5,381 nt of DNA from an uncultured Fusibacter sp. (lineage in GTDB: Bacteria; Bacillota; Clostridia; Peptostreptococcales; Acidaminobacteraceae): the NCBI GenBank assembly GCA_937958285.1, contig CALFXQ010000283.1, forward strand, positions 1-5,381, written 5' to 3'. The notes under the pieces are model-generated. The model saw only the letters and a list, made by a program, of their open reading frames with translations. It was not told where the DNA came from and did not search any database. This document shows positions 1 through 5,381 of the stretch, piece by piece (within the stretch, counting starts at the first letter, position 1; each line of letters begins with the position of its first letter). A program made the translations under genes and the position numbers.

Positions 1-30
1 TATTTCGTAAAAAAACTTGAGGTATAATGC

Positions 31-2400
31 ATGAAAGACTTACTGCGAAACGAAAAGACAAAGATGGTCTATAAAACACAGATGGCCGTTTATCTTATTA
101 TGCTCATTGCATCGAACTTAGCGCTTTTGGTCTCTCTTTGGGATCAAAGTAAACGCCTACACGCGGGGCTCATTTTAAATGGCATCTTTATATCCATTAC
201 ACTCGGTACCTTTATTGTGTACCATCAAATTAAAAATGTCGCGGTAAAAAATGTTTTCTTTCTAATAGGCGCTTTGGCCATGTCCTTTGGCATTCTGCTT
301 ATTACCATCGATAAATCCGTACTTGGCCTTGTAATATTTTCGGGCCCTGTGCTGTTGATGATCTTCAACAATTTTAATAGACGCTACAATATAATTGGCG
401 TGGTGAGCTTTTTAATCACCATTGCACTCTTTGCCTATAGAAGTCCAGTGGTGTCGGTGCAAATGGGCTTGGGCTTTTACGTGCTGTGCATGGGAGCAGT
501 GCTCTCCATGGGTGTGGCAATGAAGTACAGCCATGACCTCTTCTGGCAATACGACGAGAAACTGAAGGAAAAAGTGAACCAAACAGAAGAGAAGAACTTG
601 GCCTTATTGAGTAGCCTTGCTGAATTAGAGCAATCCGAAGAGACCATTAAAAGTCAGTATATGGAAATCTCTAATTTAAATGCAGCCAATCAACAAGTCA
701 TCGACCGCTTAAAGGCAATTGTCGATGCGGGGGACGACGGCATTATCGATATCGACTTAGAGCGTCAAGTGGTGCATATGACCGCAAAGGCGACGCATAT
801 TTTAGGTCAGAGTTTTAGTACCCCCCAACAGCTTAGCGCATTTTTTAATCAGTGCTTCGATCCTGGCGATGCCATCGCCTTTAACCATCTTTTAGAGGTA
901 CTGCAATTCCACAATCCAGAACAAAAGACCCAGACCACCAGAGAGCTGGCTTATCAGTATAATAACGAGGCTAAATTTCTGAAATTTAATGGTCTCACCT
1001 ACAAAACGACCCAGCTTGACTACGATAACCATTTGCCTGGAAGACATATGGTGCTCGTTGTTAAAGATGTGACCTCCGAGTTCACAAAAGCCCAACATAT
1101 TTATCAGATGGCTTACATGGACCCACTAACTGGGCTTTCCAATCGCACAGCCTTTATTGAGCGGGCGCACGAGGCCATTTCACTGCAAGGTGTGGATCAG
1201 ATTGCCATTATGGTCTTCGATATCGATAATTTTAAGTATATCAACGACAGCTTTGGCTTTGCCCTCGGCGACCAACTGCTTCGTCAGGTGGGCACACCTT
1301 TAAAGGATTGCCTTTCGAAGGAGCACGTTTGCCCTGCAAATCTACTGTCAGTTGCTCGGTTCGACGGCGATGCCTTTGGCCTGATGTGGTCAGGCGAAGA
1401 CTTCGATAACCTTTCTAAGCAGTTTTATCAGTGGATTGTAGAGAACCTAAGCGCTCAGACCCTCGAACAAACCCATATCCACCTTACCTTTAGCGCAGGG
1501 GTTGCAGAAAGCCCAGATCCTAACTTTGCCCTTACTGCTGCAGAAATTGCCATGTACAAAACCAAAGAGCGGGGGCGTGCTACTTTTTCTAAGTTCGATC
1601 CTGGCTATTTGCAAGAGGTTCAGCGCCATCACCAATTGACCACCGCCCTCGAAGAGGCCTTAGAAATTGCCACCCGCGCACCAGAAGAGCGAAGAGGCCA
1701 GCAACTTTCCCTCTATTATCAACCCATTTACCATATACAAAGCGGCAACTTGGCCAGCTACGAAGCCCTTGCGCGTTGGCACCATCCAACCCTCGGCGCT
1801 ATCCCTCCAGATGAATTTATCGCCGTTGCCGAAAAGTCTGGCCAGATTCTCACCCTTGGCCAATGGGTGCAGCGTGAAGCCATGCGCTTCGCCAAATCTA
1901 GCGGACATCGTGTGTGCATCAACGTGTCACCTATGCAGCTGTTACAAACCGATGATTTTGCCGGCCAACTCATCAAGGCCCTAGACGATCACCAGATTCC
2001 CAGAGATTCTTTTGGCATCGAAGTGACCGAGAGCGTTCTTGTACAAGACCGCCTGCGGGCCAACGAGCAGCTAATCACCCTAAAAGAGGCGGGCATTGCT
2101 GTTGCACTCGACGACTTTGGCAGTGGCTATAGCTCGCTGAGCTACCTAATCGACCTTCCCATTAGCACCCTTAAAATCGACAAAGCCTTTATTCGACCAA
2201 TATGCCAACCCGATCAACTTGAAGCCAACATTGTAGGCACCATTTTACAGCTGGCAACCCAACTTGGACTTTCAACGGTTGCCGAAGGTGTTGAGCGCGA
2301 AGATCAACTCAATATTCTAACCCAACTTGGTTGTACCTTAGTACAAGGCTACTTGTTCAGTCGTCCTATACCCGAGTCACAAGTCCCACCTAAGGTATAG
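31..2400 (+). CDS. Membrane-anchored GGDEF/EAL protein, probable c-di-GMP phosphodiesterase with degenerate GGDEF domain
   Basis: This 789-residue protein probably hydrolyses cyclic di-GMP at the inner face of the membrane. Residues about 17-165 form six hydrophobic segments (roughly 17-37, 45-64, 73-92, 96-113, 119-138, 143-165) with no sensor family I recognise. A charged, coiled-coil-like stretch (about 172-225) and a PAS-like region (about 224-350) follow. The GGDEF domain (about 358-520) keeps the MDPLTGLSNR and FDIDNFK motifs, but its signature reads D-G-D-A-F (445-449), so the conserved Glu is lost, and no RxxD inhibitory site precedes it. Cyclase activity is therefore unlikely. The EAL domain (about 540-785) looks fully catalytic: QP at 564-565, E578-A-L, N631, E664, DDFGSGYSS from 694, K715, E752 and Q772. 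I chose ATG 31 because GAGGT at 19-23 lies 7 bases upstream. The promoter lies outside the window. The degenerate GGDEF may act as a GTP-sensing regulatory domain, as known for some relatives (inference). Confidence 0.95.
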   Translation: MKDLLRNEKTKMVYKTQMAVYLIMLIASNLALLVSLWDQSKRLHAGLILNGIFISITLGTFIVYHQIKNVAVKNVFFLIGALAMSFGILLITIDKSVLGLVIFSGPVLLMIFNNFNRRYNIIGVVSFLITIALFAYRSPVVSVQMGLGFYVLCMGAVLSMGVAMKYSHDLFWQYDEKLKEKVNQTEEKNLALLSSLAELEQSEETIKSQYMEISNLNAANQQVIDRLKAIVDAGDDGIIDIDLERQVVHMTAKATHILGQSFSTPQQLSAFFNQCFDPGDAIAFNHLLEVLQFHNPEQKTQTTRELAYQYNNEAKFLKFNGLTYKTTQLDYDNHLPGRHMVLVVKDVTSEFTKAQHIYQMAYMDPLTGLSNRTAFIERAHEAISLQGVDQIAIMVFDIDNFKYINDSFGFALGDQLLRQVGTPLKDCLSKEHVCPANLLSVARFDGDAFGLMWSGEDFDNLSKQFYQWIVENLSAQTLEQTHIHLTFSAGVAESPDPNFALTAAEIAMYKTKERGRATFSKFDPGYLQEVQRHHQLTTALEEALEIATRAPEERRGQQLSLYYQPIYHIQSGNLASYEALARWHHPTLGAIPPDEFIAVAEKSGQILTLGQWVQREAMRFAKSSGHRVCINVSPMQLLQTDDFAGQLIKALDDHQIPRDSFGIEVTESVLVQDRLRANEQLITLKEAGIAVALDDFGSGYSSLSYLIDLPISTLKIDKAFIRPICQPDQLEANIVGTILQLATQLGLSTVAEGVEREDQLNILTQLGCTLVQGYLFSRPIPESQVPPKV

Positions 2401-2444
2401 CCTGTCCCAAGTTAAGCCTGTCCCAAGGTATACCTTGACCCAAG
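2383..2444. repeat. Degenerate direct-repeat cluster spanning the stop codon of the GGDEF/EAL gene
   Basis: The hexamer GTCCCA occurs at 2383, 2404 and 2420, with GACCCA at 2437. A 13-bp exact direct repeat (AGCCTGTCCCAAG) lies at 2399-2411 and 2415-2427. AAGGTATA occurs at 2392-2399 and 2425-2432, so 2392-2411 and 2425-2444 match at 17 of 20 positions. The stop codon (2398-2400) sits inside the first copy. A perfect 14-bp palindrome (CAAGGTATACCTTG, 2424-2437) lies in the cluster. It could form a small hairpin but has no T tract, so I do not call it a terminator. The pattern looks like local duplication by replication slippage; a role in binding or in mRNA 3' stability is possible but unsupported. 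Confidence 0.75.
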
Positions 2445-2503
2445 ATTTAGTCCTTTAACTTGCCCGCTAAGTAACACAAACTTATGAGAAGGGGATTGCC
2501 TCT

Positions 2504-3100
2504 ATGCAAATCATAAAAAAGCAGGATCAGGCCTTAAGCACATGGGCTGGTGGCACCACCACGCAATTGGCGATTGGTCCCACAAACGCAGATTACAGTA
2601 CGCGCAGCTTCGGCTGGCGTATAAGCACTGCCACTGTGAATCTGCCCGAATCGCCATTCACCATACTCCCAAACGTGCATCGCCACCTGATGGTGCTGTC
2701 GGGCACCCTTACTTTAGACGTAGAAAACCCGCATCTCACCACTTCCGAACATCCGAAGCTGAGTGAACTAATACTGTCGCAACAAGTCGAATTGACGCCC
2801 TTCGATATTTGCCAATTCGATGGCGGCCTATCCATTATCGGAAAGAGCACAGAACCGGTTGTCGATTTTAATCTTATGACTAAGCCACCATTTTACGGCG
2901 ACCTGGCAACCCAAATCGTCGAGGAATCATTGACCCTCGCAAATATTGGCGATATTTTAGGACTCTATGTTTGGACGGGCCAACTCACAGACCCTCCCAT
3001 GGCATGCGGTGACTTTTTAATCACAGAAGATGCTGCCATTCACCTCGTTGGAAATGCCCGGGTGATTATTGCCTACATCTCAGAAGGTCAAACGCAATAA
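2504..3100 (+). CDS. HutD/Ves family cupin protein
   Basis: This 198-residue protein matches the HutD/Ves family in length and in motif order. The motifs are W14 followed by AGGTTTQLAI (15-24), FGWRISTATV (36-45), a LPNVHRHLMVLSG block (55-67), a FDICQFDGG block (100-108) and VVDFNLMTK (119-127), the family's hallmark DFNLMT segment. HutD proteins are small double-cupin proteins often encoded with histidine-utilisation genes; a role in limiting urocanate or formiminoglutamate accumulation has been proposed, and the E. coli relative Ves was linked to cold-stimulated expression. No hutU, hutH, hutI or hutG gene is visible here, so it is an orphan in this window and its substrate is unknown. AGAAGGGG at 2487-2494 lies 9 bases upstream of ATG 2504 and supports this start. 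The stop codon is the first part of a tandem repeat array, and a terminator follows directly. No signal peptide is evident, so it is likely cytoplasmic. Confidence 0.88.
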   Translation: MQIIKKQDQALSTWAGGTTTQLAIGPTNADYSTRSFGWRISTATVNLPESPFTILPNVHRHLMVLSGTLTLDVENPHLTTSEHPKLSELILSQQVELTPFDICQFDGGLSIIGKSTEPVVDFNLMTKPPFYGDLATQIVEESLTLANIGDILGLYVWTGQLTDPPMACGDFLITEDAAIHLVGNARVIIAYISEGQTQ

Positions 3101-3150
3101 CACACTCACAATAACACACTCACAATAACACACTGACAATAACGCACTCA
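3095..3150. repeat. Tandem 14-bp repeat, four copies, beginning in the hutD-like stop codon
   Basis: The unit CAATAACACACTCA is repeated head to tail at 3095-3108, 3109-3122, 3123-3136 (one change, C to G) and 3137-3150 (one change, A to G). A decayed fifth unit at 3151-3164 matches at 10 of 14 positions. The TAA stop of the upstream gene (3098-3100) is part of the first copy, so each copy carries a TAA. The AACACACTC core in copies 1 and 2 is a perfect complement of GAGTGTGTT (3175-3183), the 3' arm of the terminator hairpin. Copy 4 pairs too with one G-U pair. The array therefore multiplies the 5' arm of the terminator. Its length, not a multiple of three, and its position after the stop show that it is not coding. 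Confidence 0.92.
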
Positions 3151-3151
3151 C

Positions 3152-3190
3152 AAACACATGCTCAATTTCTATTCGAGTGTGTTTTTTTTT
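3152..3190 (+). terminator. Intrinsic terminator with nine-T tail downstream of the hutD-like gene
   Basis: AAACACA (3152-3158) and CTC (3161-3163), separated by a two-base TG bulge, pair with GAGTGTGTTT (3175-3184) around an 11-base loop. An uninterrupted run of nine T residues spans 3182-3190. This is the classical hairpin plus T-tract form. The same 3' arm can pair instead with the upstream repeat copies at 3099-3107, 3113-3121 or 3141-3149, giving competing hairpins with longer loops. It should end transcription of the hutD-like gene and insulate the recombinase unit from it. Confidence 0.82.
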
Positions 3191-3191
3191 G

Positions 3192-3220
3192 TTGAAAATC
3201 TGGAAAGTGTTGTATGTATT
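3192..3220 (+). promoter_or_regulatory. Candidate sigma-70 type promoter for the recombinase unit
   Basis: TTGAAA (3192-3197) resembles a -35 box and is followed after 17 bases by TGTATT (3215-3220), a four-of-six match to the -10 consensus. It lies directly after the terminator T tract, in AT-rich DNA, about 70 bases before the recombinase start. A competing choice is TAATAT or TATTAT at 3233-3241 with a poor -35. I see no LexA-type CTG-N10-CAG box. The position is good but the -10 match is weak. Confidence 0.35.
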
Positions 3221-3244
3221 ATTTCAAAATGGTAATATTATAGT

Positions 3245-3267
3245 GGATAAATTTATTGTAAATATCC
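3245..3267. promoter_or_regulatory. Imperfect dyad in the recombinase leader, possible operator
   Basis: GGATA (3245-3249) and TATCC (3263-3267) form the ends of a 23-bp imperfect dyad, with a perfect 10-bp palindrome ATAAATTTAT (3247-3256) inside it. It sits between the candidate promoter and the strong GGAGGT site (3277-3282), where a repressor or the recombinase itself could bind. In DNA this AT-rich, short palindromes arise easily by chance, so this is only a candidate. Confidence 0.22.
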
Positions 3268-3288
3268 CAATTTTATGGAGGTAAACCA

Positions 3289-4500
3289 ATGTCAAGACCT
3301 ATTCTGAGCATTGAACCTCGCCAAAACACTCTTATTGTTCGCTTCTTTTACACCAGAGATTTGCATATCGCCATAAAGGCCATTGGCGGAGGTCATTGGG
3401 AGCCCGATCTAAGGGCCTGGATCTTCCCATACGAAAAGTCCGAGGCCTTACAAGCGCTAAATGCAAAGCTCACTCTCGACCACCTCGTGCGAGTAAATCA
3501 ACAAAAGAAGGAAATTCAGCAGCAAAAAGATCAACTTGTGCAGACTTCGAGTCTACATGTGGCCTCAAAGCCTTCAAAACCGGCAGAAGTGAGTGCAAAT
3601 AAAGAATCTCACTTTAACATGGAATCGCGCATAAACTCTGAATCGCCCATTACCTCTGATTCGCGATCCAACAGCGACTGGGTTCTGGCTTTAGAGAATT
3701 ATCTCAAATTAAAAGGATATAGCCCCAAAACCGTTAAGAGTTATCGCAATCACTTATCGCGCTTTCTCGAATACTCGCAAGGTCGCTACGACAAAGAGAC
3801 CATCTACCGCTATCTACTAGAGCAGCTTGAGGTCAAGCTATGTAGCCATACCCATGCGAACCAGGCCATCAATGCCATTAAACAGCATCTTATTCAAAGA
3901 GGGCTCTTCAGTTTTGCAAGCGAAATCGAGCTGCCGCGACCTAAGCGTGAGCACAAGTTGCCAAAGGTGATGTCGAAGGAAGAAGTGCAGCAGGTGCTCG
4001 CTGTGACCGAGAATTTAAAGCACCGCACCGCTCTAATGGTCGCTTATTCTTGTGGTATGCGCGTTGGCGAGGTGTCGACTTTACGTATTAACGACATTGA
4101 TTATAGTCGAAATCTGGTGCTTATTCGCCAGGGTAAGGGTCGTAAGGATCGTATTGCGCCGCTGTCAGCGCGGTTGATTAGCCAGCTTGAGCAGTATTTG
4201 GCGCGATATAGGCCGTTGACTTATGTGTTCGAGAACCCAGATGCTTCTGGTCCTATAAGCGACCGCACGCTTCAGGTTGTCTTTAACCGGGCTGTAGAGA
4301 AGGTTGGAATAGATAAGACGCTCTCGTTTCACAGCCTTCGCCATTCATTTGCAACGCATTTACTAGAATCCGGTGTAGATTTGCGCTACATTCAGGAACT
4401 GCTGGGACATAAAAATAGCAAGACTACCGAGATCTATACACATGTTTCAAATACTTCGCTTCAGCGTATTGTGAATCCGCTGGATCAACTTGACCTATAG
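3289..4500 (+). CDS. XerC/D-type tyrosine recombinase with extra N-terminal domain
   Basis: This 403-residue enzyme should cut and rejoin DNA at specific sites through a phosphotyrosine link. Its C-terminal catalytic domain (about 225-400) has every expected residue: R258 in CGMRVGE, K283 in QGKGRKDR, H348 and R351 in HSLRHSFATHLL, H374 in LLGH and nucleophile Y383. The core-binding SAM-like domain is about 131-213. The spacing K283 to H348 is 65 residues, close to XerD and far short of integron integrases, which carry an extra insertion there. The end (NTSLQRIVNPLDQL) is like recombinases common in Bacteroidota and Firmicutes. Residues 1-62 form an added domain with a GGGHWEPDLRAWIFP signature, similar in style to small HARP-like N-terminal domains seen on some such integrases. 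It is followed by a charged Gln/Lys-rich stretch (67-84) and a Ser/Glu/Asn-rich repeat linker (106-129). GGAGGT at 3277-3282, 6 bases before ATG 3289, fixes the start. It probably begins an operon with the two genes downstream. The DNA target is unknown. Confidence 0.93.
   Translation: MSRPILSIEPRQNTLIVRFFYTRDLHIAIKAIGGGHWEPDLRAWIFPYEKSEALQALNAKLTLDHLVRVNQQKKEIQQQKDQLVQTSSLHVASKPSKPAEVSANKESHFNMESRINSESPITSDSRSNSDWVLALENYLKLKGYSPKTVKSYRNHLSRFLEYSQGRYDKETIYRYLLEQLEVKLCSHTHANQAINAIKQHLIQRGLFSFASEIELPRPKREHKLPKVMSKEEVQQVLAVTENLKHRTALMVAYSCGMRVGEVSTLRINDIDYSRNLVLIRQGKGRKDRIAPLSARLISQLEQYLARYRPLTYVFENPDASGPISDRTLQVVFNRAVEKVGIDKTLSFHSLRHSFATHLLESGVDLRYIQELLGHKNSKTTEIYTHVSNTSLQRIVNPLDQLDL
3604..3675 (+). 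repeat. Four 18-bp in-frame repeats encoding a six-residue linker repeat
   Basis: Within the recombinase, residues 106-129 are four degenerate six-residue units: ESHFNM, ESRINS, ESPITS and DSRSNS. At DNA level the units start at 3604, 3622, 3640 and 3658, most beginning GAATCG or GATTCG. The unit length keeps the reading frame, so copy number can vary without breaking the protein. It forms a low-complexity, probably flexible linker between the added N-terminal domain and the core-binding domain. Confidence 0.7.
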
Positions 4501-4512
4501 GGGGTGCTTATA

Positions 4513-4668
4513 GTGCTTGGTGTAATTGCTATTGGTTCCATTGTTGTATGTGTGTCATTTTTTGCTGTGAGGGTTATAAGCGAGCGGCTAAAGCGCGTTG
4601 AATCAATTATGGGCCAGTTTTCGGGTTCTAATAGCGTTAGTTCTAGGGCGAGTAAGCAGGTTGACTAG
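4513..4668 (+). CDS. Small predicted single-pass membrane protein
   Basis: A 51-codon ORF starts with GTG at 4513 and stops at TAG 4666-4668. Residues about 2-22 are strongly hydrophobic (LGVIAIGSIVVCVSFFAVRVI). They are followed by a charged segment with an ERLKRVESIM stretch and a polar Ser/Arg/Lys-rich tail, the layout of a small single-pass membrane protein with a cytoplasmic tail. A GTG at 4504 is an in-frame alternative start that adds three residues. The GGGGG at 4500-4504 is a modest ribosome-binding site, 8 bases before 4513. It begins just after the recombinase stop and ends about 60 bases before fosA, suggesting translation from the same message. I recognise no family. The non-ATG start and weak ribosome-binding site leave room for this being a chance ORF, although the hydrophobic-then-charged pattern argues for a real one. 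Confidence 0.5.
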   Translation: MLGVIAIGSIVVCVSFFAVRVISERLKRVESIMGQFSGSNSVSSRASKQVD

Positions 4669-4714
4669 CGCGTAATGCGCACGCTTGTTTGTATTTGCTA
4701 CTGAACAAAAGGTT

Positions 4715-4720
4715 GAGGAG
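4715..4720 (+). promoter_or_regulatory. Ribosome-binding site that decides the fosA start
   Basis: GAGGAG lies 8 bases upstream of ATG 4729 but only 5 bases from the in-frame GTG at 4726. The spacing favours the ATG. That start also puts the first metal-binding histidine at residue 7 and the active-site threonine at residue 9, the positions they hold in Pseudomonas FosA. Confidence 0.7.
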
Positions 4721-4728
4721 AACGAGTG

Positions 4729-5136
4729 ATGATTAATGGAATTAACCATATTACATTCGCTGTATCTGATTTAGAAAAATCGATAGCGTTTTATGTAAGC
4801 TTATTGGGACTTAGGTTGGTTGGCAAATGGGATAAGGGGGCGTATTTATTAGCAGGTAACCAATGGGTTGCGCTCAATATTGACGATGCAGTACGAGTAG
4901 ATACAAAACGTGATTATACTCATGTTTCTTTCAATGTTTTATCTACAGATTTTAGTGAAATTGTAGATAAGCTCAAAAGTGCAGGGGTAAAGTCATTCAA
5001 AGAAAATTCATCAGAGGGAGAATCCTTTTATTTTCTTGATCCAGACGGACACAAGTTAGAATTGCACTATAATTCTATTGAAGAGCGATTGAAGTGGGCT
5101 AGAGAAAATGATTGGTCAACCTTTGAATTTTGCTAG
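4729..5136 (+). CDS. fosA: FosA-type fosfomycin glutathione transferase
   Basis: FosA enzymes inactivate fosfomycin in the cytoplasm by adding glutathione to its epoxide ring, using Mn(II) and K+. This 135-residue protein has the usual family length and the vicinal-oxygen-chelate fold pattern. Counting from ATG 4729, the metal ligands are H7, H65 (in DYTHVSF) and E111 (in HKLELH). Other active-site residues are T9, Y39, W46, K91, Y101 and R120. The K+ loop is present as N93, S95, G97 and S99 in KENSSEGES. FosA's R93 position is S94 here. The SEG loop, and the absence of FosB features in that loop, favour FosA over FosB or FosX. The DNA is AT-richer than the first two genes, about 36% G+C by hand count over 4741-5100, which suggests acquisition by transfer. 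It follows the recombinase and the small membrane ORF on the same strand, with no clear promoter of its own, so co-transcription is likely. Activity against fosfomycin is inferred from residues, not shown. Confidence 0.9.
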   Translation: MINGINHITFAVSDLEKSIAFYVSLLGLRLVGKWDKGAYLLAGNQWVALNIDDAVRVDTKRDYTHVSFNVLSTDFSEIVDKLKSAGVKSFKENSSEGESFYFLDPDGHKLELHYNSIEERLKWARENDWSTFEFC

Positions 5137-5381
5137 GGTAGTAATGATGCAATAAAGACTATCTTTTGGTGTTACATGAGTAAGTGTGATGGGTTGAGGC
5201 ACCAGCAAACTATGTATAGACTGCTCCGCTGTGCTTCGACCCAGGCCATTTTACATGAGAAAGTTGGATATTTATTCTGCTCGTGCTCCCATAATGACGG
5301 CATTCCCAAAACACCATCTCCTTGCCCACTACCGTTGTGAGCATTCCCGAATTACGTAAGCATAAACGTTATATGAAAGAA
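5137..5381. other. Region without a convincing gene after fosA
   Basis: No ORF on either strand has a start, ribosome-binding site and protein-like composition. A direct repeat TTACATGAG-n-AAG occurs at 5172-5184 and 5251-5263 (12 of 13 positions match, 79 bases apart). GCATTCCC occurs at 5300-5307 and 5341-5348, and CTGCTC at 5221-5226 and 5277-5282. GGTTGAGG (5192-5199) also occurs just before fosA at 4711-4718. TTACGTAA (5352-5359) is a perfect palindrome. The second half is richer in C on this strand than fosA, which suggests the sequence changes origin somewhere after 5136. The window ends before any next gene. Confidence 0.5.

Noticed and set aside
23..28. Perfect TATAAT just before the first ATG
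   Set aside because: Any -35 would fall at or before the window start, and the transcript would begin inside the gene after its ribosome-binding site. ATG 64 as an alternative start has no good ribosome-binding site. Probably chance.
892..1976. Short overlapping ORFs on both strands inside the GGDEF/EAL gene
   Set aside because: They lie wholly within a well-supported gene, show no family motifs and are shadows of its codon pattern.
2424..2460. Palindrome CAAGGTATACCTTG as terminator, or TTGACC (2435-2440) as -35 for the hutD-like gene
   Set aside because: No T tract follows the palindrome, and no acceptable -10 lies 16-18 bases from TTGACC.
4667..4685. Imperfect inverted repeat AGCG...CGCT at the end of the small ORF
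   Set aside because: Only four outer pairs match cleanly, with mismatches inside. It is short of a recombination site or terminator.
3901..4730. Shift to G-rich strand composition inside the recombinase as a mosaic breakpoint
   Set aside because: Line-by-line counts show G exceeding C over 3901-4320 but not over 4321-4500, so there is no clean switch point.
5154..5167. AAAGA-CTA-TCTTT hairpin after fosA as terminator
   Set aside because: The stem is five pairs, mostly A-T, with only a short T run. Too weak to call.
5200..5325. Minus-strand ORFs in the tail
   Set aside because: They are at most about 60 codons, lack a supported start and ribosome-binding site, and have no recognisable motif. 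Treated as chance.
3289..5381. Integron with IntI integrase and cassette carrying fosA
   Set aside because: The K283 to H348 spacing (65 residues) lacks the IntI insertion (about 106 in IntI1), and scanning for RYYYAAC and GTTRRRY core pairs around fosA gave none. GTTGACT (4660) and GTTATAT (5369) fail the consensus.

Overview
The window carries four clearly supported protein genes and one likely small gene, all on the + strand. In order they are a membrane-anchored GGDEF/EAL cyclic-di-GMP protein (31-2400), a HutD/Ves-family cupin protein (2504-3100), a XerC/D-type tyrosine recombinase with an extra N-terminal domain (3289-4500), a roughly 51-residue predicted single-pass membrane protein (4513-4668), and a FosA-type fosfomycin glutathione transferase (4729-5136). 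The last 245 bases hold no convincing gene. I see no tRNA, rRNA, CRISPR array or transposase.

The organism is bacterial but I cannot name it. Strong purine-rich ribosome-binding sites, a hairpin terminator with a nine-T tail and a recombinase of the sort common in Bacteroidota and Firmicutes are all present. CGC/CGT arginine and GGC glycine codons are frequent in the first two genes, which does not look like a typical low-GC Clostridium. A moderate-GC Clostridia member or a gammaproteobacterium would both fit, and this is inference only.

Layout: 1-3100 looks like ordinary resident chromosome, a c-di-GMP phosphodiesterase followed by an orphan HutD protein with no other histidine-utilisation genes in view. 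Each of these two genes ends in a cluster of short direct repeats that begins at or just before its stop codon. The second cluster also supplies alternative 5' arms for the terminator at 3152-3190, which closes this block.

From 3191 on the character changes. An AT-rich leader with a strong GGAGGT site starts the recombinase, followed closely by the small membrane ORF and the visibly AT-richer fosA (about 36% G+C by hand count over 4741-5100). These three could be one transcription unit, because the gaps are about 12 and 60 bases and there is no terminator between them. The simplest reading is an accessory module in which a recombinase travels with a resistance gene. The recombinase lacks the IntI-specific insertion and I found no attC-like sites, so I do not call it an integron. 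Element ends cannot be fixed from this window.
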